Positions 15,943 through 24,390 of a stretch of DNA of 32,177 nucleotides are shown piece after piece. Position 1 is the stretch's first letter. The number at the start of each line of letters is the position of its first letter. Source of the DNA: an uncultured bacterium (GTDB lineage: Bacteria; Desulfobacterota; BSN033; UBA1163); assembly GCA_938002255.1 (NCBI GenBank), contig CALLAL010000016.1:139038-171214 (forward strand). The letters are read 5' to 3'. Position numbers and translations under genes: made by a program. Below the pieces are notes generated by a model that saw only the letters and a list, made by a program, of their open reading frames with translations, had not been told where the DNA came from and did not search any database.

Positions 15943-18540
15943 ATGAATCCCAAATATAACCCAAAAGAGATTGAAGAAAAGTGGCAACAGGTTTGGGAGG
16001 AGAAGAAACTTTTTAAAGTGACAGAAGATGTCAACAAAAAGAAGTATTATCTTCTGGAAATGTTTCCTTATCCTTCAGGTAAAATCCATATGGGCCATGT
16101 CAGAAATTATTCCATCGGCGATGTGGTCGCCCGTTACAAAACCATGAAAGGGTTTAATGTGCTTCATCCCATGGCTTGGGATGCCTTTGGCATGCCGGCA
16201 GAGAACGCTGCCATCGAGCACGGGGTCCACCCCGCCAAATGGACCTATGAGAATATCGCCTATATGAAAAAGCAGTTGAAGCGAATGGGCTTCAGCTATG
16301 ATTGGGACAGGGAATTTGCCACCTGTGATCCCTCCTATTACAAATGGGAACAACTCTTCTTCTTAAAAATGTATGAGAAGGGTCTGGCATACAAGAAACG
16401 CTCCACCGTCAACTGGTGTGAAATCTGTAAGACGGTTCTGGCCAATGAACAGGTCATGGGAGATGGGACGTGCTGGCGGGGCCATGCCGATGATCCAGGT
16501 GTGACCCAGAAAGAACTTGAACAATGGTTCTTCAAAATTACGGATTATGCTGAGGAGCTGTTAGAGTGGTGCGACAAACTTCCGGGATGGCCTGAGCGAG
16601 TTCTCACCATGCAAAAAAATTGGATCGGAAAGTCAGTTGGTGCGGAGATTCTTTTCCCGATCGAAAATTCAAAAGAGTCGATCAGAGTCTTTACGACACG
16701 TCAGGACACGGTCTTTGGCGCCACCTTTATGAGTTTGGCTCCAGAACATCCCTTAGCGATAAAACTTTCCAGAGGGACCCCCCAAGAGAAAGCGGTGAGG
16801 GATTTTATCGAGAGGATGAAACGTCAGGACCTGATGAAAAGGTTAGCCCCTACCACCGAAAAGGAAGGTGTTTTTACAGGGGGGTACTGCATCAATCCCA
16901 TGACCAAAGCGAGAATGCCCATTTTCGTTGCCAATTTCGTCCTGATGGAATATGGAACGGGCGCCGTCATGGCCGTTCCCACCCACGACCAGCGGGACTT
17001 CGAATTCGCCAAACAATATGAACTTCCCCTGATTGTTGTCATTCAGCCCGAAGGTCAGCCTCTTGATGCTAAGACGATGACAGAAGCCTATGAAGGAGAA
17101 GGCGTGTTGGTCAATTCCGGAGAGTTTAATGGTATGGAGAGTGCTAAGGCCAGGGAGGCGATTGCAAAATACCTCGAGGAAAAGGGATGGGGTGGGAAAA
17201 AGATCAGTTACCGATTAAGAGATTGGGGTATTTCGAGACAACGTTACTGGGGAGCGCCCATTCCGATTATCTACTGTGAGAAGTGTGGTGCTGTGCCGGT
17301 TCCAGAAAAGGATCTTCCGGTTGTTTTACCTGCCAATGTCGAAGTAACAGGTATGGGAGAATCGCCTCTGGTAGGAGTCAACGAGTTTGTAGAAACCACC
17401 TGTCCTCAATGTGGTGGACCAGGTCGTAGAGAGACGGATACCATGGACACCTTTGTCGAGTCCTCATGGTATTTTGATCGGTTTGCCTGTCCGGATTATG
17501 AGGAAGGGCCCCTGGATCGAAAGAGAGTGGATTACTGGCTGCCGGTGGATCAATACATCGGAGGCATCGAACATGCTATTCTCCATCTTCTCTATTCAAG
17601 GTTCTTTACTCGAGTACTGAAGGAGCTAGGGTGGTTGAAGATCGAAGAGCCCTTTACCAATCTCCTCACTCAGGGGATGGTATGTAAAGAGGTCTTCGAA
17701 TGCCCGAGGGATGGATATCTCTTTCCCGAAGAGGTCAAAAGAGAAGCAGAGGGGTTCCGCTGTGGCAAATGTGGCGTTCCGATAACAGCGGGAAGGCTTG
17801 AAAAGATGTCCAAATCGAAGAAGAATGTGGTGGACCCAGAGTATCTGGTTGAAAGATATGGGGCAGACACGGCACGGATTTTTTGCCTCTTTGCTGCCCC
17901 CCCTGAAAAAGATCTGGACTGGAGCGATCAGGGAGTAGAGGGAGCCTTCCGTTTTCTCAACCGGGTCTGGAGACTCTTCTTCGAACAGGTCCCCCGGGTC
18001 CAGAAGGTCATCCCGCTTCCCTTTGGAACGGATCTGGATGGAGCTGGAAAACTTCTCAGGCAGAAAGTTCATAAGACGATTAAGAAGGTGACCGAAGATA
18101 TCGAGCGCTTCCATTTCAACACCGCCATCAGTGCCATTATGGAGCTGGTGAATGAGGTCTATGGGTCTGAGGTGAAGGATCGGGATGATGAATTGTCGAA
18201 AAGATTGATCAAGGAAGCGATCGAGACGATGGTTATTCTTCTTTCGCCATTTGTCCCCCACTTTGCTGAAGAACTTTGGATGGCTTTAGGCAATCAAACA
18301 TCCATCATCAAAAGGGCCTGGCCTGAATATGATCCTGAAGCAGTTCAGGAGGATGAGGTCTTGATTGTTGTACAGGTCAATGGGAAGTTGAGAGACCGGA
18401 TGATGGTGCCTGCCTCTTATGGAGAAGAAGAAGTCAAAGCCTGGGCTCTGAAGAGCGAGAGGATACAAAAACTGGTTGAAGGGAAGACAATCAAACGGGT
18501 GATCCTCGTCCCCCGAAAACTGGTCAATATCGTATGTTGA
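15943..18540 (+). CDS. leuS: Leucyl-tRNA synthetase
   Basis: A full-length 865-residue class I synthetase charging tRNA-Leu. The HIGH box is HMGH (49-52) in [14 protein letters not shown] zinc-binding ribbon follows ([13 protein letters not shown]). The CP1 editing domain is visible from about 225 to 420, with the threonine-rich [15 protein letters not shown] second zinc-like module ([11 protein letters not shown]) comes next, and KMSKS is at 621-625. The C-terminal [12 protein letters not shown] is the usual tRNA-contact domain. The end overlaps the lptE start region, so the two genes are coupled. Confidence 0.97.
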   Translation: MNPKYNPKEIEEKWQQVWEEKKLFKVTEDVNKKKYYLLEMFPYPSGKIHMGHVRNYSIGDVVARYKTMKGFNVLHPMAWDAFGMPAENAAIEHGVHPAKWTYENIAYMKKQLKRMGFSYDWDREFATCDPSYYKWEQLFFLKMYEKGLAYKKRSTVNWCEICKTVLANEQVMGDGTCWRGHADDPGVTQKELEQWFFKITDYAEELLEWCDKLPGWPERVLTMQKNWIGKSVGAEILFPIENSKESIRVFTTRQDTVFGATFMSLAPEHPLAIKLSRGTPQEKAVRDFIERMKRQDLMKRLAPTTEKEGVFTGGYCINPMTKARMPIFVANFVLMEYGTGAVMAVPTHDQRDFEFAKQYELPLIVVIQPEGQPLDAKTMTEAYEGEGVLVNSGEFNGMESAKAREAIAKYLEEKGWGGKKISYRLRDWGISRQRYWGAPIPIIYCEKCGAVPVPEKDLPVVLPANVEVTGMGESPLVGVNEFVETTCPQCGGPGRRETDTMDTFVESSWYFDRFACPDYEEGPLDRKRVDYWLPVDQYIGGIEHAILHLLYSRFFTRVLKELGWLKIEEPFTNLLTQGMVCKEVFECPRDGYLFPEEVKREAEGFRCGKCGVPITAGRLEKMSKSKKNVVDPEYLVERYGADTARIFCLFAAPPEKDLDWSDQGVEGAFRFLNRVWRLFFEQVPRVQKVIPLPFGTDLDGAGKLLRQKVHKTIKKVTEDIERFHFNTAISAIMELVNEVYGSEVKDRDDELSKRLIKEAIETMVILLSPFVPHFAEELWMALGNQTSIIKRAWPEYDPEAVQEDEVLIVVQVNGKLRDRMMVPASYGEEEVKAWALKSERIQKLVEGKTIKRVILVPRKLVNIVC

Positions 18541-19064
18541 TGATTAAGCGATTCCGAACTTCCAGCATGCTCTTTCTGATTATTTGGGTAAGCATGCTTC
18601 CAGGTTGTGGTTATCAACTGGTCGGGAAGGAGACTCATCTCCCCCCAGGAATTCAATCCCTTGCCATCCCCACTTTTTTAAACCAGACCTTTGAACCCGG
18701 CATTGAAATTCCTTTTACTCAAGGGTTTTTAAGGGAGTTCATTCACGACCGGAGGGTCAGAGTGGTTGAACGGAGTGAAGCAGATTCGATCTTAGAAGGG
18801 GTGATCAAATCGTTTCAGATCTATACCGTGGCCTATGATCGTTCTGGCATTGCTTTAGAATATCAGACAGCAGTTGTCATCGATCTGACGTTAAAGAGGA
18901 AATCCGGGGAGATCCTTTGGACCGAAAAAGGCCTATCGGATACAAGAGTTTACCGAGCCTCAACCAACGCTCTGATTAGTGAATCTAATAAGGCTGCTGC
19001 CATTCAGCTCCTGGCGAGATTTATGGCAGAACGAGTTCGAAACCGGTTCTTTTATAACTTTTAA
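18534..19064 (+). CDS. lptE: LPS-assembly lipoprotein LptE
   Basis: A 176-residue outer-membrane lipoprotein that plugs LptD and helps insert LPS. A signal peptide with hydrophobic core (12-22) ends in the lipobox LPGC, with C25 as the lipidated residue, then GYQLVGK, the family's hallmark start. [32 protein letters not shown] and [13 protein letters not shown] match LptE (DUF/LptE, RlpB). The start may be ATG 18534, overlapping leuS by seven bases, or ATG 18540, whose A is the last base of the leuS stop (TGATG). No separate ribosome site is evident, so coupling to leuS is likely. It shows the organism builds LPS. Confidence 0.9.
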   Translation: MLMIKRFRTSSMLFLIIWVSMLPGCGYQLVGKETHLPPGIQSLAIPTFLNQTFEPGIEIPFTQGFLREFIHDRRVRVVERSEADSILEGVIKSFQIYTVAYDRSGIALEYQTAVVIDLTLKRKSGEILWTEKGLSDTRVYRASTNALISESNKAAAIQLLARFMAERVRNRFFYNF

Positions 19065-19099
19065 TATGCCCGTGAGTCGGTCAAATGAAAGGATGAAGC

Positions 19100-19663
19100 A
19101 TGTATTCCGCATCAGATTTGAGAAAAGGGTTAAAGATTACCATTGACAACGAACCTTATGTGGTCACTGCCTTTGAATTCTCCAAGCCTGGGAAAGGCCA
19201 GGCTCTTTACCGAACCAAATTAAAGAATATGATTACCGGATTGACAATTGACCGGACCTATCGGGAGGGAGATACGTTTGAGCCTGCTTCCTTAGAGGAG
19301 AGGCCTATGCAGTATCTTTACAAAGAAGGGGAGCATTATTATTTTATGGACAGTGAAACTTATGAACAAATTATCATCAATGAAGAAACCTTGGGTGAGG
19401 GGAAGAATTTTCTTGTCGAAAATTTGAATGTGAAAGTTCTGATGTTTCAAGATAAAGCCATTGGTGTCGATCTTCCCAATTTCGTCAACCTCAGAGTGAT
19501 CAAAACAGAGATGTGGGTCAAAGGGGATACCTCCAAAGCAGATTATAAACCCGCTACCGTTGAAACTGGATATGAACTTCGTATTCCTCCCTTTGTTCAA
19601 GAAGGTGAGCTGATTACTATCGATACACGGACAGGCGAATATTCCACCCGGGTGAAGGAATAA
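19100..19663 (+). CDS. efp: Elongation factor P
   Basis: A 187-residue translation factor that rescues ribosomes stalled at polyproline stretches. All three OB/KOW domains are present. The modified lysine is K32 in SKPGKGQA, with the bacterial KPGKG loop that is recognised by the lysyl-transferase EpmA. Immediately downstream (7 bases) lies the gene for EpmA, and convergent to that is an EpmB-like aminomutase, so K32 is probably beta-lysylated. Ribosome site: AAAGGATGAAGC before the ATG. Confidence 0.96.
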   Translation: MYSASDLRKGLKITIDNEPYVVTAFEFSKPGKGQALYRTKLKNMITGLTIDRTYREGDTFEPASLEERPMQYLYKEGEHYYFMDSETYEQIIINEETLGEGKNFLVENLNVKVLMFQDKAIGVDLPNFVNLRVIKTEMWVKGDTSKADYKPATVETGYELRIPPFVQEGELITIDTRTGEYSTRVKE

Positions 19664-19670
19664 ACCCGTG

Positions 19671-20591
19671 ATGAAGAACTGGTCCTTGGCAAGGCGGAAG
19701 CATGCGCTCCAGCAGAGGGCTAACGTCATCCAGAAGATCAGAGATTTCTTTCATGAGAGAGAGTATTTGGAGGTTGAAACTCCTTATCGCATTCCTGTTC
19801 TGATCCCAGAATCTCATATTGATCCTGTACCCTCAGACCCATGGTTTCTCCATCCCTCTCCAGAGCTCTGCATGAAACGATTGTTAGTGGCAGGATATGA
19901 AAAAATTTTTCAGATCTGTCACTGCTGGAGAAGGGGTGAGCGAGGAGACCGGCATCTTCCCGAGTTTACCCTTTTAGAATGGTACCGGACGGGTGGAGAT
20001 TATCTGAATCTGATGGAAGACTGTGAGTCTCTGATTCGATTCCTGGCAACTGAAATCGGGCTTGGAGAAACCTTGGTCTATCGTGGCAGAGCGATTCACC
20101 TTACTTCACCCTGGGAGAGAATAACCGTTGACGAGGCCTTCAGGCGTTATACAGCGGTTACGACCAGAGAGGCAATGGATCAAGATATTTTTGATGAGGT
20201 GATGGTTCGGGATATTGAGCCAAAACTTGGGATGGAGAAACCAACCCTCCTTTACGATTATCCCGCGGAACGCAGATCCTTAGCCCGGTTGAAAAAGGAA
20301 AACCCTTCTGTAGCCGAACGCTTTGAGCTCTATATCGGAGGGCTTGAAATTGCCAATGCCTTCTCTGAATTGATCGATCCGGAAGAACAACGAAAGGTCT
20401 TCAACTCAGAGCTTGAGATTCGGCAATCTTTGGGCCGGCAGGTCTATCCGATGCCAGAAAATTTTTTAAATGAACTTGAGGCCATGCCTCCTTCTGCAGG
20501 AATCGCTGTGGGTGTCGATCGTCTGGTGATGGTCCTTTTAAATGCCGAAACGATTGATGAAGTGGTGGCCTTTACTCCTGAAGAACTTTAA
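19671..20591 (+). CDS. epmA: EF-P lysine lysyltransferase EpmA (truncated LysRS paralogue)
   Basis: A 306-residue class II synthetase core that attaches beta-lysine to EF-P. It resembles the catalytic domain of lysyl-tRNA synthetase and lacks the N-terminal anticodon-binding OB domain, which is what separates EpmA (GenX/PoxA) from LysS. Motif 2 is CHCWRRGERGDRHLPEFTLLEWY; motif 3 is GIAVGVDRLVMVLLN. YDYPAERRSLARL and IGGLEIANAFSEL are family sites. Its start (ATG 19671, or GTG 19668 just before) is a few bases after the efp stop, so the modifier is co-transcribed with its substrate. Confidence 0.94.
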   Translation: MKNWSLARRKHALQQRANVIQKIRDFFHEREYLEVETPYRIPVLIPESHIDPVPSDPWFLHPSPELCMKRLLVAGYEKIFQICHCWRRGERGDRHLPEFTLLEWYRTGGDYLNLMEDCESLIRFLATEIGLGETLVYRGRAIHLTSPWERITVDEAFRRYTAVTTREAMDQDIFDEVMVRDIEPKLGMEKPTLLYDYPAERRSLARLKKENPSVAERFELYIGGLEIANAFSELIDPEEQRKVFNSELEIRQSLGRQVYPMPENFLNELEAMPPSAGIAVGVDRLVMVLLNAETIDEVVAFTPEEL

Positions 20592-20595
20592 CCCC

Positions 20596-21633
20596 TTATT
20601 CCTCGAGATCTGGATATTCGACGATCTCACCCAGATCATTCCTCAAATAGAACATATTTCCATTCCTCTTTACCTGATCCGGGAAGAGGGGTACCTTTCC
20701 TTTGCCTCCGGGCAAGTCGATGACATAGGTAGGAATTGCCATTCCTGAAATGTGGCCTCTTAAGTAAGTCATGATCTCCAATCCTTTCTGAATCGAAGTC
20801 CGAAAATGGCCTGCTCCCTTGACCATGTCCATTTGATGGAGATAGTATGGCCGTACCCGAATGACCAGGAGCTTCTGCATTAACTCTTTCATCACCTCTG
20901 GAGTATCATTGACCCCCTTTAGCAATACGGTCTGGTTTCCCAGCGGGATACCAGCGCTTATGAGCCGCAGGCAAGCTTTTACCGAAGAAGGGGTGATTTC
21001 TCTTGGATGATTAAATTGAGTATTCACATAGAGCGGGTGATGTTCCTTTAGCATTCGACAGAGTTGAGTCGTAATTCGTTCTGGCAGCGTGACTGGGGTG
21101 CGTGTGTGAATTCGAATAATCTCCAGATGAGGAATGTTACGGAGCCTGATGAGCATTTTTTCCAGTTCATCGTCCGTTAACAGCAGAGGATCTCCACCTG
21201 AAAGGATCACTTCACGGAGGGAAGGTCTCTGTTCGATATACTCCATAGCCGGTTCGCCAAAGGACCAAGCGTTCCCTTCTCCTCCCATCCTGTTTTTCCG
21301 CATACAGAACCGGCATTGGGTCGAGCAGACGGAGGATGCCAACAGGACAACACGGTCAGGGTAACGATGGATCAGTCCAGGCACGGGCGAGCATCCATTT
21401 TCGTTGAGTGGATCGATGGAGAGATGATCCTGATCGAGTTCAGATGGGTCGGGGACGCATTGTCGCCAAATCGGATCACCTTGCTCAAGGATGAGGCTGA
21501 AGTAGGAACGGGTGATCCTAAAAGGGTATCGACGGACAACAGGAAGAAGTAAATCCTTGTCGATTGGGAAAAAAAGGGCAAGCTCATCGAGAGAGGAGAT
21601 GCTTTCGGAAAGGACCTTTTGCCATCGTTCCAT
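20596..21633 (-). CDS. epmB: Lysine 2,3-aminomutase-family radical SAM enzyme, probable EpmB
   Basis: A 345-residue radical SAM protein in the lysine 2,3-aminomutase family. The iron-sulfur site is C103-x3-C107-x2-C110 (CSTQCRFC); VILSGGDPLLLTDDEL and RIHTRTPVTLPERIT are family sites; the PLP lysine is probably K313 in GGKGKVPL. The length fits EpmB (about 340), shorter than catabolic aminomutases (over 400). EpmB isomerises (S)-alpha-lysine to (R)-beta-lysine for EpmA. The gene is convergent with epmA, four bases between stops, which supports that role. Some segments (PVPGLIHRYPDRVVLL) resemble true aminomutases, so a catabolic or osmolyte role is not excluded. Confidence 0.85.
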   Translation of the reverse strand: MERWQKVLSESISSLDELALFFPIDKDLLLPVVRRYPFRITRSYFSLILEQGDPIWRQCVPDPSELDQDHLSIDPLNENGCSPVPGLIHRYPDRVVLLASSVCSTQCRFCMRKNRMGGEGNAWSFGEPAMEYIEQRPSLREVILSGGDPLLLTDDELEKMLIRLRNIPHLEIIRIHTRTPVTLPERITTQLCRMLKEHHPLYVNTQFNHPREITPSSVKACLRLISAGIPLGNQTVLLKGVNDTPEVMKELMQKLLVIRVRPYYLHQMDMVKGAGHFRTSIQKGLEIMTYLRGHISGMAIPTYVIDLPGGKGKVPLFPDQVKRNGNMFYLRNDLGEIVEYPDLEE

Positions 21634-21654
21634 ATTTTTAAACTAAAGTACCTA

Positions 21655-21683
21655 TTGAATTTTAAACGGTTCGCGGATAGAAT
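21655..21683 (+). promoter_or_regulatory. Sigma-70 promoter for the RNA methyltransferase-holA pair
   Basis: TTGAAT (21655-21660), 17 bases, TAGAAT (21678-21683), about 40 bases before the methyltransferase start. A weaker minus-strand candidate for epmB (TTGACT, complement of 21698-21703) overlaps it, so the divergent promoters may interfere. Confidence 0.55.
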
Positions 21684-21724
21684 GCAAAAATTGATAGAGT
21701 CAATGCCAAGCGTTGAGGAAATTT

Positions 21725-22897
21725 ATGAATCTTTGGGGTAGAAAGAGCCGAATTGTCATTACCTGTGCCAAGGGAATCGTTCCTTTTTTAAAGGATGAGC
21801 TTCGGTTCCTTGAGTTTCCAATCCACTCGGAAGGGACGGCCAGCGTTGAGACGGAGGGAACCATGGAGGATGCCATGCGCCTGAATCTCTTTATCCGCAC
21901 TGGGCATCGGATTCTTTTTTTCCTGGAACGGTTTAAAGCAAAAACGCCAGACGAACTCTATCGAACCGTACATGAATTAAAATGGGAAGAGCTAATTCCT
22001 GAAGAAGGTTATTTTTGTGTGACCTCGACGGTTGATCATCCTGCAATCAAGGATACACGTTTTCCCAATGTGAAATGCAAAGATGCCATTGTGGACCGCA
22101 TTCGGAGCATCAGGGGCAGACGGCCAGATTCGGGCTCGGAAAGAGATCGCACAGTGATTCACCTTTTCTGGAAGGATGATATGGCTTCCATTTTTGTTGA
22201 TACCTCCGGTCAACCGCTTTCCAAACGGGGATATCGTAAAATTCCCTTGAAGGCCCCTATGCAAGAGACATTGGCAGCCGGGGTGATTCTTGCGACAGGT
22301 TGGAAGGGGAGTGATCACTTCATCAACCCGATGTGCGGAAGCGGAACCCTTGCCATTGAGGCAGCCTTGATTGGATTGGGCAGGCCTCCAGGTTTGCTGA
22401 GGAGTAATTACGGGTTTATGCATCTGAAGGGGTTTGATGAGTCTTCCTGGAGAGAGATAAGGCGGAAAGCAAGAGCAACGGCAAGGGACTGGATGGATGG
22501 AAAGATTATTGCTACCGATATCAGCGCAGAAGCTGTCGAGGGTGCACGAAGGAATGCCCAGACCGCAGGAGTGGAACGGTGGATTGAATTCGGGATCTGT
22601 CCTTATGAAGCTACACCTGTTCCCAATGGCGGTGGCGTGGTGGTGATCAATCCAGAATACGGGGAACGGCTGGGTGAAAAGGAAGCCTTGAGAGAGGTTT
22701 ATAAAGGGATAGGCGATTTTTTTAAAAAACGGTGCCAGGGATACCGTGGATATATCTTCACCGGAAATCTCGACCTTGCCAAGCGAGTGGGATTGAGGAC
22801 GACGAGAAGGATCCTGTTTTATAATGCTAATATCGAATGCAGGCTTTTGGAATATGATCTCTACGAAGGAAGTCAGAAAAAGAATGGTTTCCAATGA
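21725..22897 (+). CDS. THUMP-domain class I RNA methyltransferase (RlmL/YpsC-like)
   Basis: A 390-residue protein of the N2-guanine rRNA/tRNA methyltransferase group. A THUMP RNA-binding region spans about 45-155, followed by KAPMQETLAAGVI. SAM motif I is NPMCGSGTLAIEAAL near 201, and IIATDISAEAVEGARRNA is the motif II area. The catalytic motif IV reads NPEYG (309-313), where family members normally have NPPYG. There is no second RlmK-like domain, so it resembles Gram-positive YpsC more than E. coli RlmL. I chose ATG 21725 with GAGGAAA upstream; a TTG at 21713 has no such site. The target base is not known. Confidence 0.82.
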   Translation: MNLWGRKSRIVITCAKGIVPFLKDELRFLEFPIHSEGTASVETEGTMEDAMRLNLFIRTGHRILFFLERFKAKTPDELYRTVHELKWEELIPEEGYFCVTSTVDHPAIKDTRFPNVKCKDAIVDRIRSIRGRRPDSGSERDRTVIHLFWKDDMASIFVDTSGQPLSKRGYRKIPLKAPMQETLAAGVILATGWKGSDHFINPMCGSGTLAIEAALIGLGRPPGLLRSNYGFMHLKGFDESSWREIRRKARATARDWMDGKIIATDISAEAVEGARRNAQTAGVERWIEFGICPYEATPVPNGGGVVVINPEYGERLGEKEALREVYKGIGDFFKKRCQGYRGYIFTGNLDLAKRVGLRTTRRILFYNANIECRLLEYDLYEGSQKKNGFQ

Positions 22898-23927
22898 ACC
22901 TGGATTGAAAATTCGATCCGATATCTGCCCCATTTATTTCCTTTATGGCCCTGAGGATTATCTGATTGAAGAAGAGATTCGAAAATTATTGAACCAAACC
23001 CTGTCTCCTAAAGAAAGGGGATTTAATTTTCATCTCTTCAACGGTGAGGAACATAACGGCCAGGAGATCCTCCGGACAGCTGAGACACTTCCCATGTTTT
23101 CTTCTTATCGATTTGTCCTCGTCCGGCAGGCCGATCAGTTCGATGAAGAGAATGTTAAGGTTTTGCTATCCTATCTCCAGAGACCCTCTCCGAGCACCTG
23201 TTTGGTTCTATGTGGTCCATCCCTTGGGCCATGGAAAAAACATCAGAAGGAGATCGAACAGGTGGGGAAGGTGATTGAGTATCCTCGTCTGAAGGGGAAG
23301 GCCCTGAATATATGGGTCAAGCAAAGAATGGAGGAGAAAGGGAAACGCCTCTCTGCAGAGGCAATCCATTACCTTCTCGAGGTGTTGGGAGATCATCTTC
23401 AGGACCTGGATAATGCGTTGGAGAAGATTTACTTAGCCGTGGGAGACAGAACGAACATCGAACTTTCTGATGTTGAGGAGATGACCTCGGAAATCAGGAT
23501 CAACACAGTCTTTGACCTAACAGATGCCATTGGCCAGCAAAACCTCAAAAAAGCCCTTACCATTTTGGGAAAAGCTTTAGAATCGAAGGTTCTCCCTTTC
23601 AGAAAAGAAGAACCCGTCACACAAAGAAAGGATGATCCTGTTCCGCTCCTTGTGGGGATGATGTCCAGACACTACTGGAACATCTGGAGAGTGAAAGAGT
23701 TGGCGGCCAGCCGTGAAAATCTCGATGAGATGGCCAAAGCACTCCGGATGCAGGCATGGCATGTGAAGAAGTTAATGGAACAGAGTAGAAATTTTTCGAA
23801 CCCTTCTTTGCGTGAGGGGATTTTAAAATGTCACCAAACCGATTTGGCCATTAAAAAAGGAAGGGGCCCTAAAAATCTTTTGATGGAAAAATTGGTGATC
23901 GATCTCTGCCGTCCCCATGAAGGGTGA
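22884..23927 (+). CDS. holA: DNA polymerase III delta subunit
   Basis: A 347-residue clamp-loader subunit that opens the beta clamp. IYFLYGPEDYLIEEEIRKL near the start replaces a true Walker A, as in HolA. Domain III features are LEVLGDHLQDLDNALEKIYLA, INTVFDLTDAIGQQNLKKAL, and the C-terminal LLMEKLVIDLC. The ATG at 22884 lies inside the end of the preceding methyltransferase gene (14-base overlap) with GAAGGAAG upstream, so the two are coupled. It is convergent with rpsT, a common neighbour in Gram-negative genomes. Confidence 0.9.
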   Translation: MVSNEPGLKIRSDICPIYFLYGPEDYLIEEEIRKLLNQTLSPKERGFNFHLFNGEEHNGQEILRTAETLPMFSSYRFVLVRQADQFDEENVKVLLSYLQRPSPSTCLVLCGPSLGPWKKHQKEIEQVGKVIEYPRLKGKALNIWVKQRMEEKGKRLSAEAIHYLLEVLGDHLQDLDNALEKIYLAVGDRTNIELSDVEEMTSEIRINTVFDLTDAIGQQNLKKALTILGKALESKVLPFRKEEPVTQRKDDPVPLLVGMMSRHYWNIWRVKELAASRENLDEMAKALRMQAWHVKKLMEQSRNFSNPSLREGILKCHQTDLAIKKGRGPKNLLMEKLVIDLCRPHEG

Positions 23928-23944
23928 GTTGGTGGCATTGATAT

Positions 23945-24211
23945 TTACGAAGATAAAGCATTGACTGCCCGGGTTAACCTTGAAATCTTTCTCGCAGAGG
24001 TGTTTTTATGGAAAACCCCTTTAGAACATCCTTTTTGAATGAGGGGGATTGTTTTGAGCAGGGCTTTCTTGGCGGCTTCTACATCCTTTTTCTGGATGGC
24101 TTCCCTTACCTTTTTGACCGAACTCTTGACCATAGATTCAAAATGGCGGTTCTGGGCCCTCCTTTTTTCATTCTGTTTTGCTCTTTTAATTGCTGACTGA
24201 TGAGTGGCCAA
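23945..24211 (-). CDS. rpsT: 30S ribosomal protein S20
   Basis: An 88-residue basic protein of the small subunit: MATHQSAIKRAKQNEKRR, then a helical middle and KGVFHKNTSARKISRLTR at the end, complete relative to the family. The initiation codon is TTG at 24211-24209, with AAGGAGA eight bases upstream. No ATG exists at that position, and the product begins ATHQSAIKR as expected. E. coli rpsT also uses UUG and is autoregulated through that weak start, so the same control is plausible here. Confidence 0.96.
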   Translation of the reverse strand: MATHQSAIKRAKQNEKRRAQNRHFESMVKSSVKKVREAIQKKDVEAAKKALLKTIPLIQKGCSKGVFHKNTSARKISRLTRAVNALSS

Positions 24212-24266
24212 GACGAAATCTCCTTTCTTTTTTCTATTCCTCTTAACACAGAAAAAGCATTGATTT

Positions 24267-24295
24267 TTTTAACATTTTAAGATAGCGTGTGTCAA
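24267..24295 (-). promoter_or_regulatory. Promoter for rpsT
   Basis: Minus-strand TTGACA (complement of 24290-24295), 17-base spacer, then TTAAAA (complement of 24267-24272), about 55 bases before the start. The -35 is perfect and the -10 is weak. Confidence 0.5.
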
Positions 24296-24390
24296 GTGTG
24301 TTAAATGCGAACATCGCGAATCATCCTGTATTTGTGAAATTCGCTACCCTTTAATACAGACGCATTAAATCTTTTAACATCCCATTTCAT

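Noticed and set aside
24310-24350. Inverted repeat GCGAAT...ATTCGC between rpsT and murJ
   Set aside because: Six-base arms with a 17-base loop are too weak to name as an operator or terminator.
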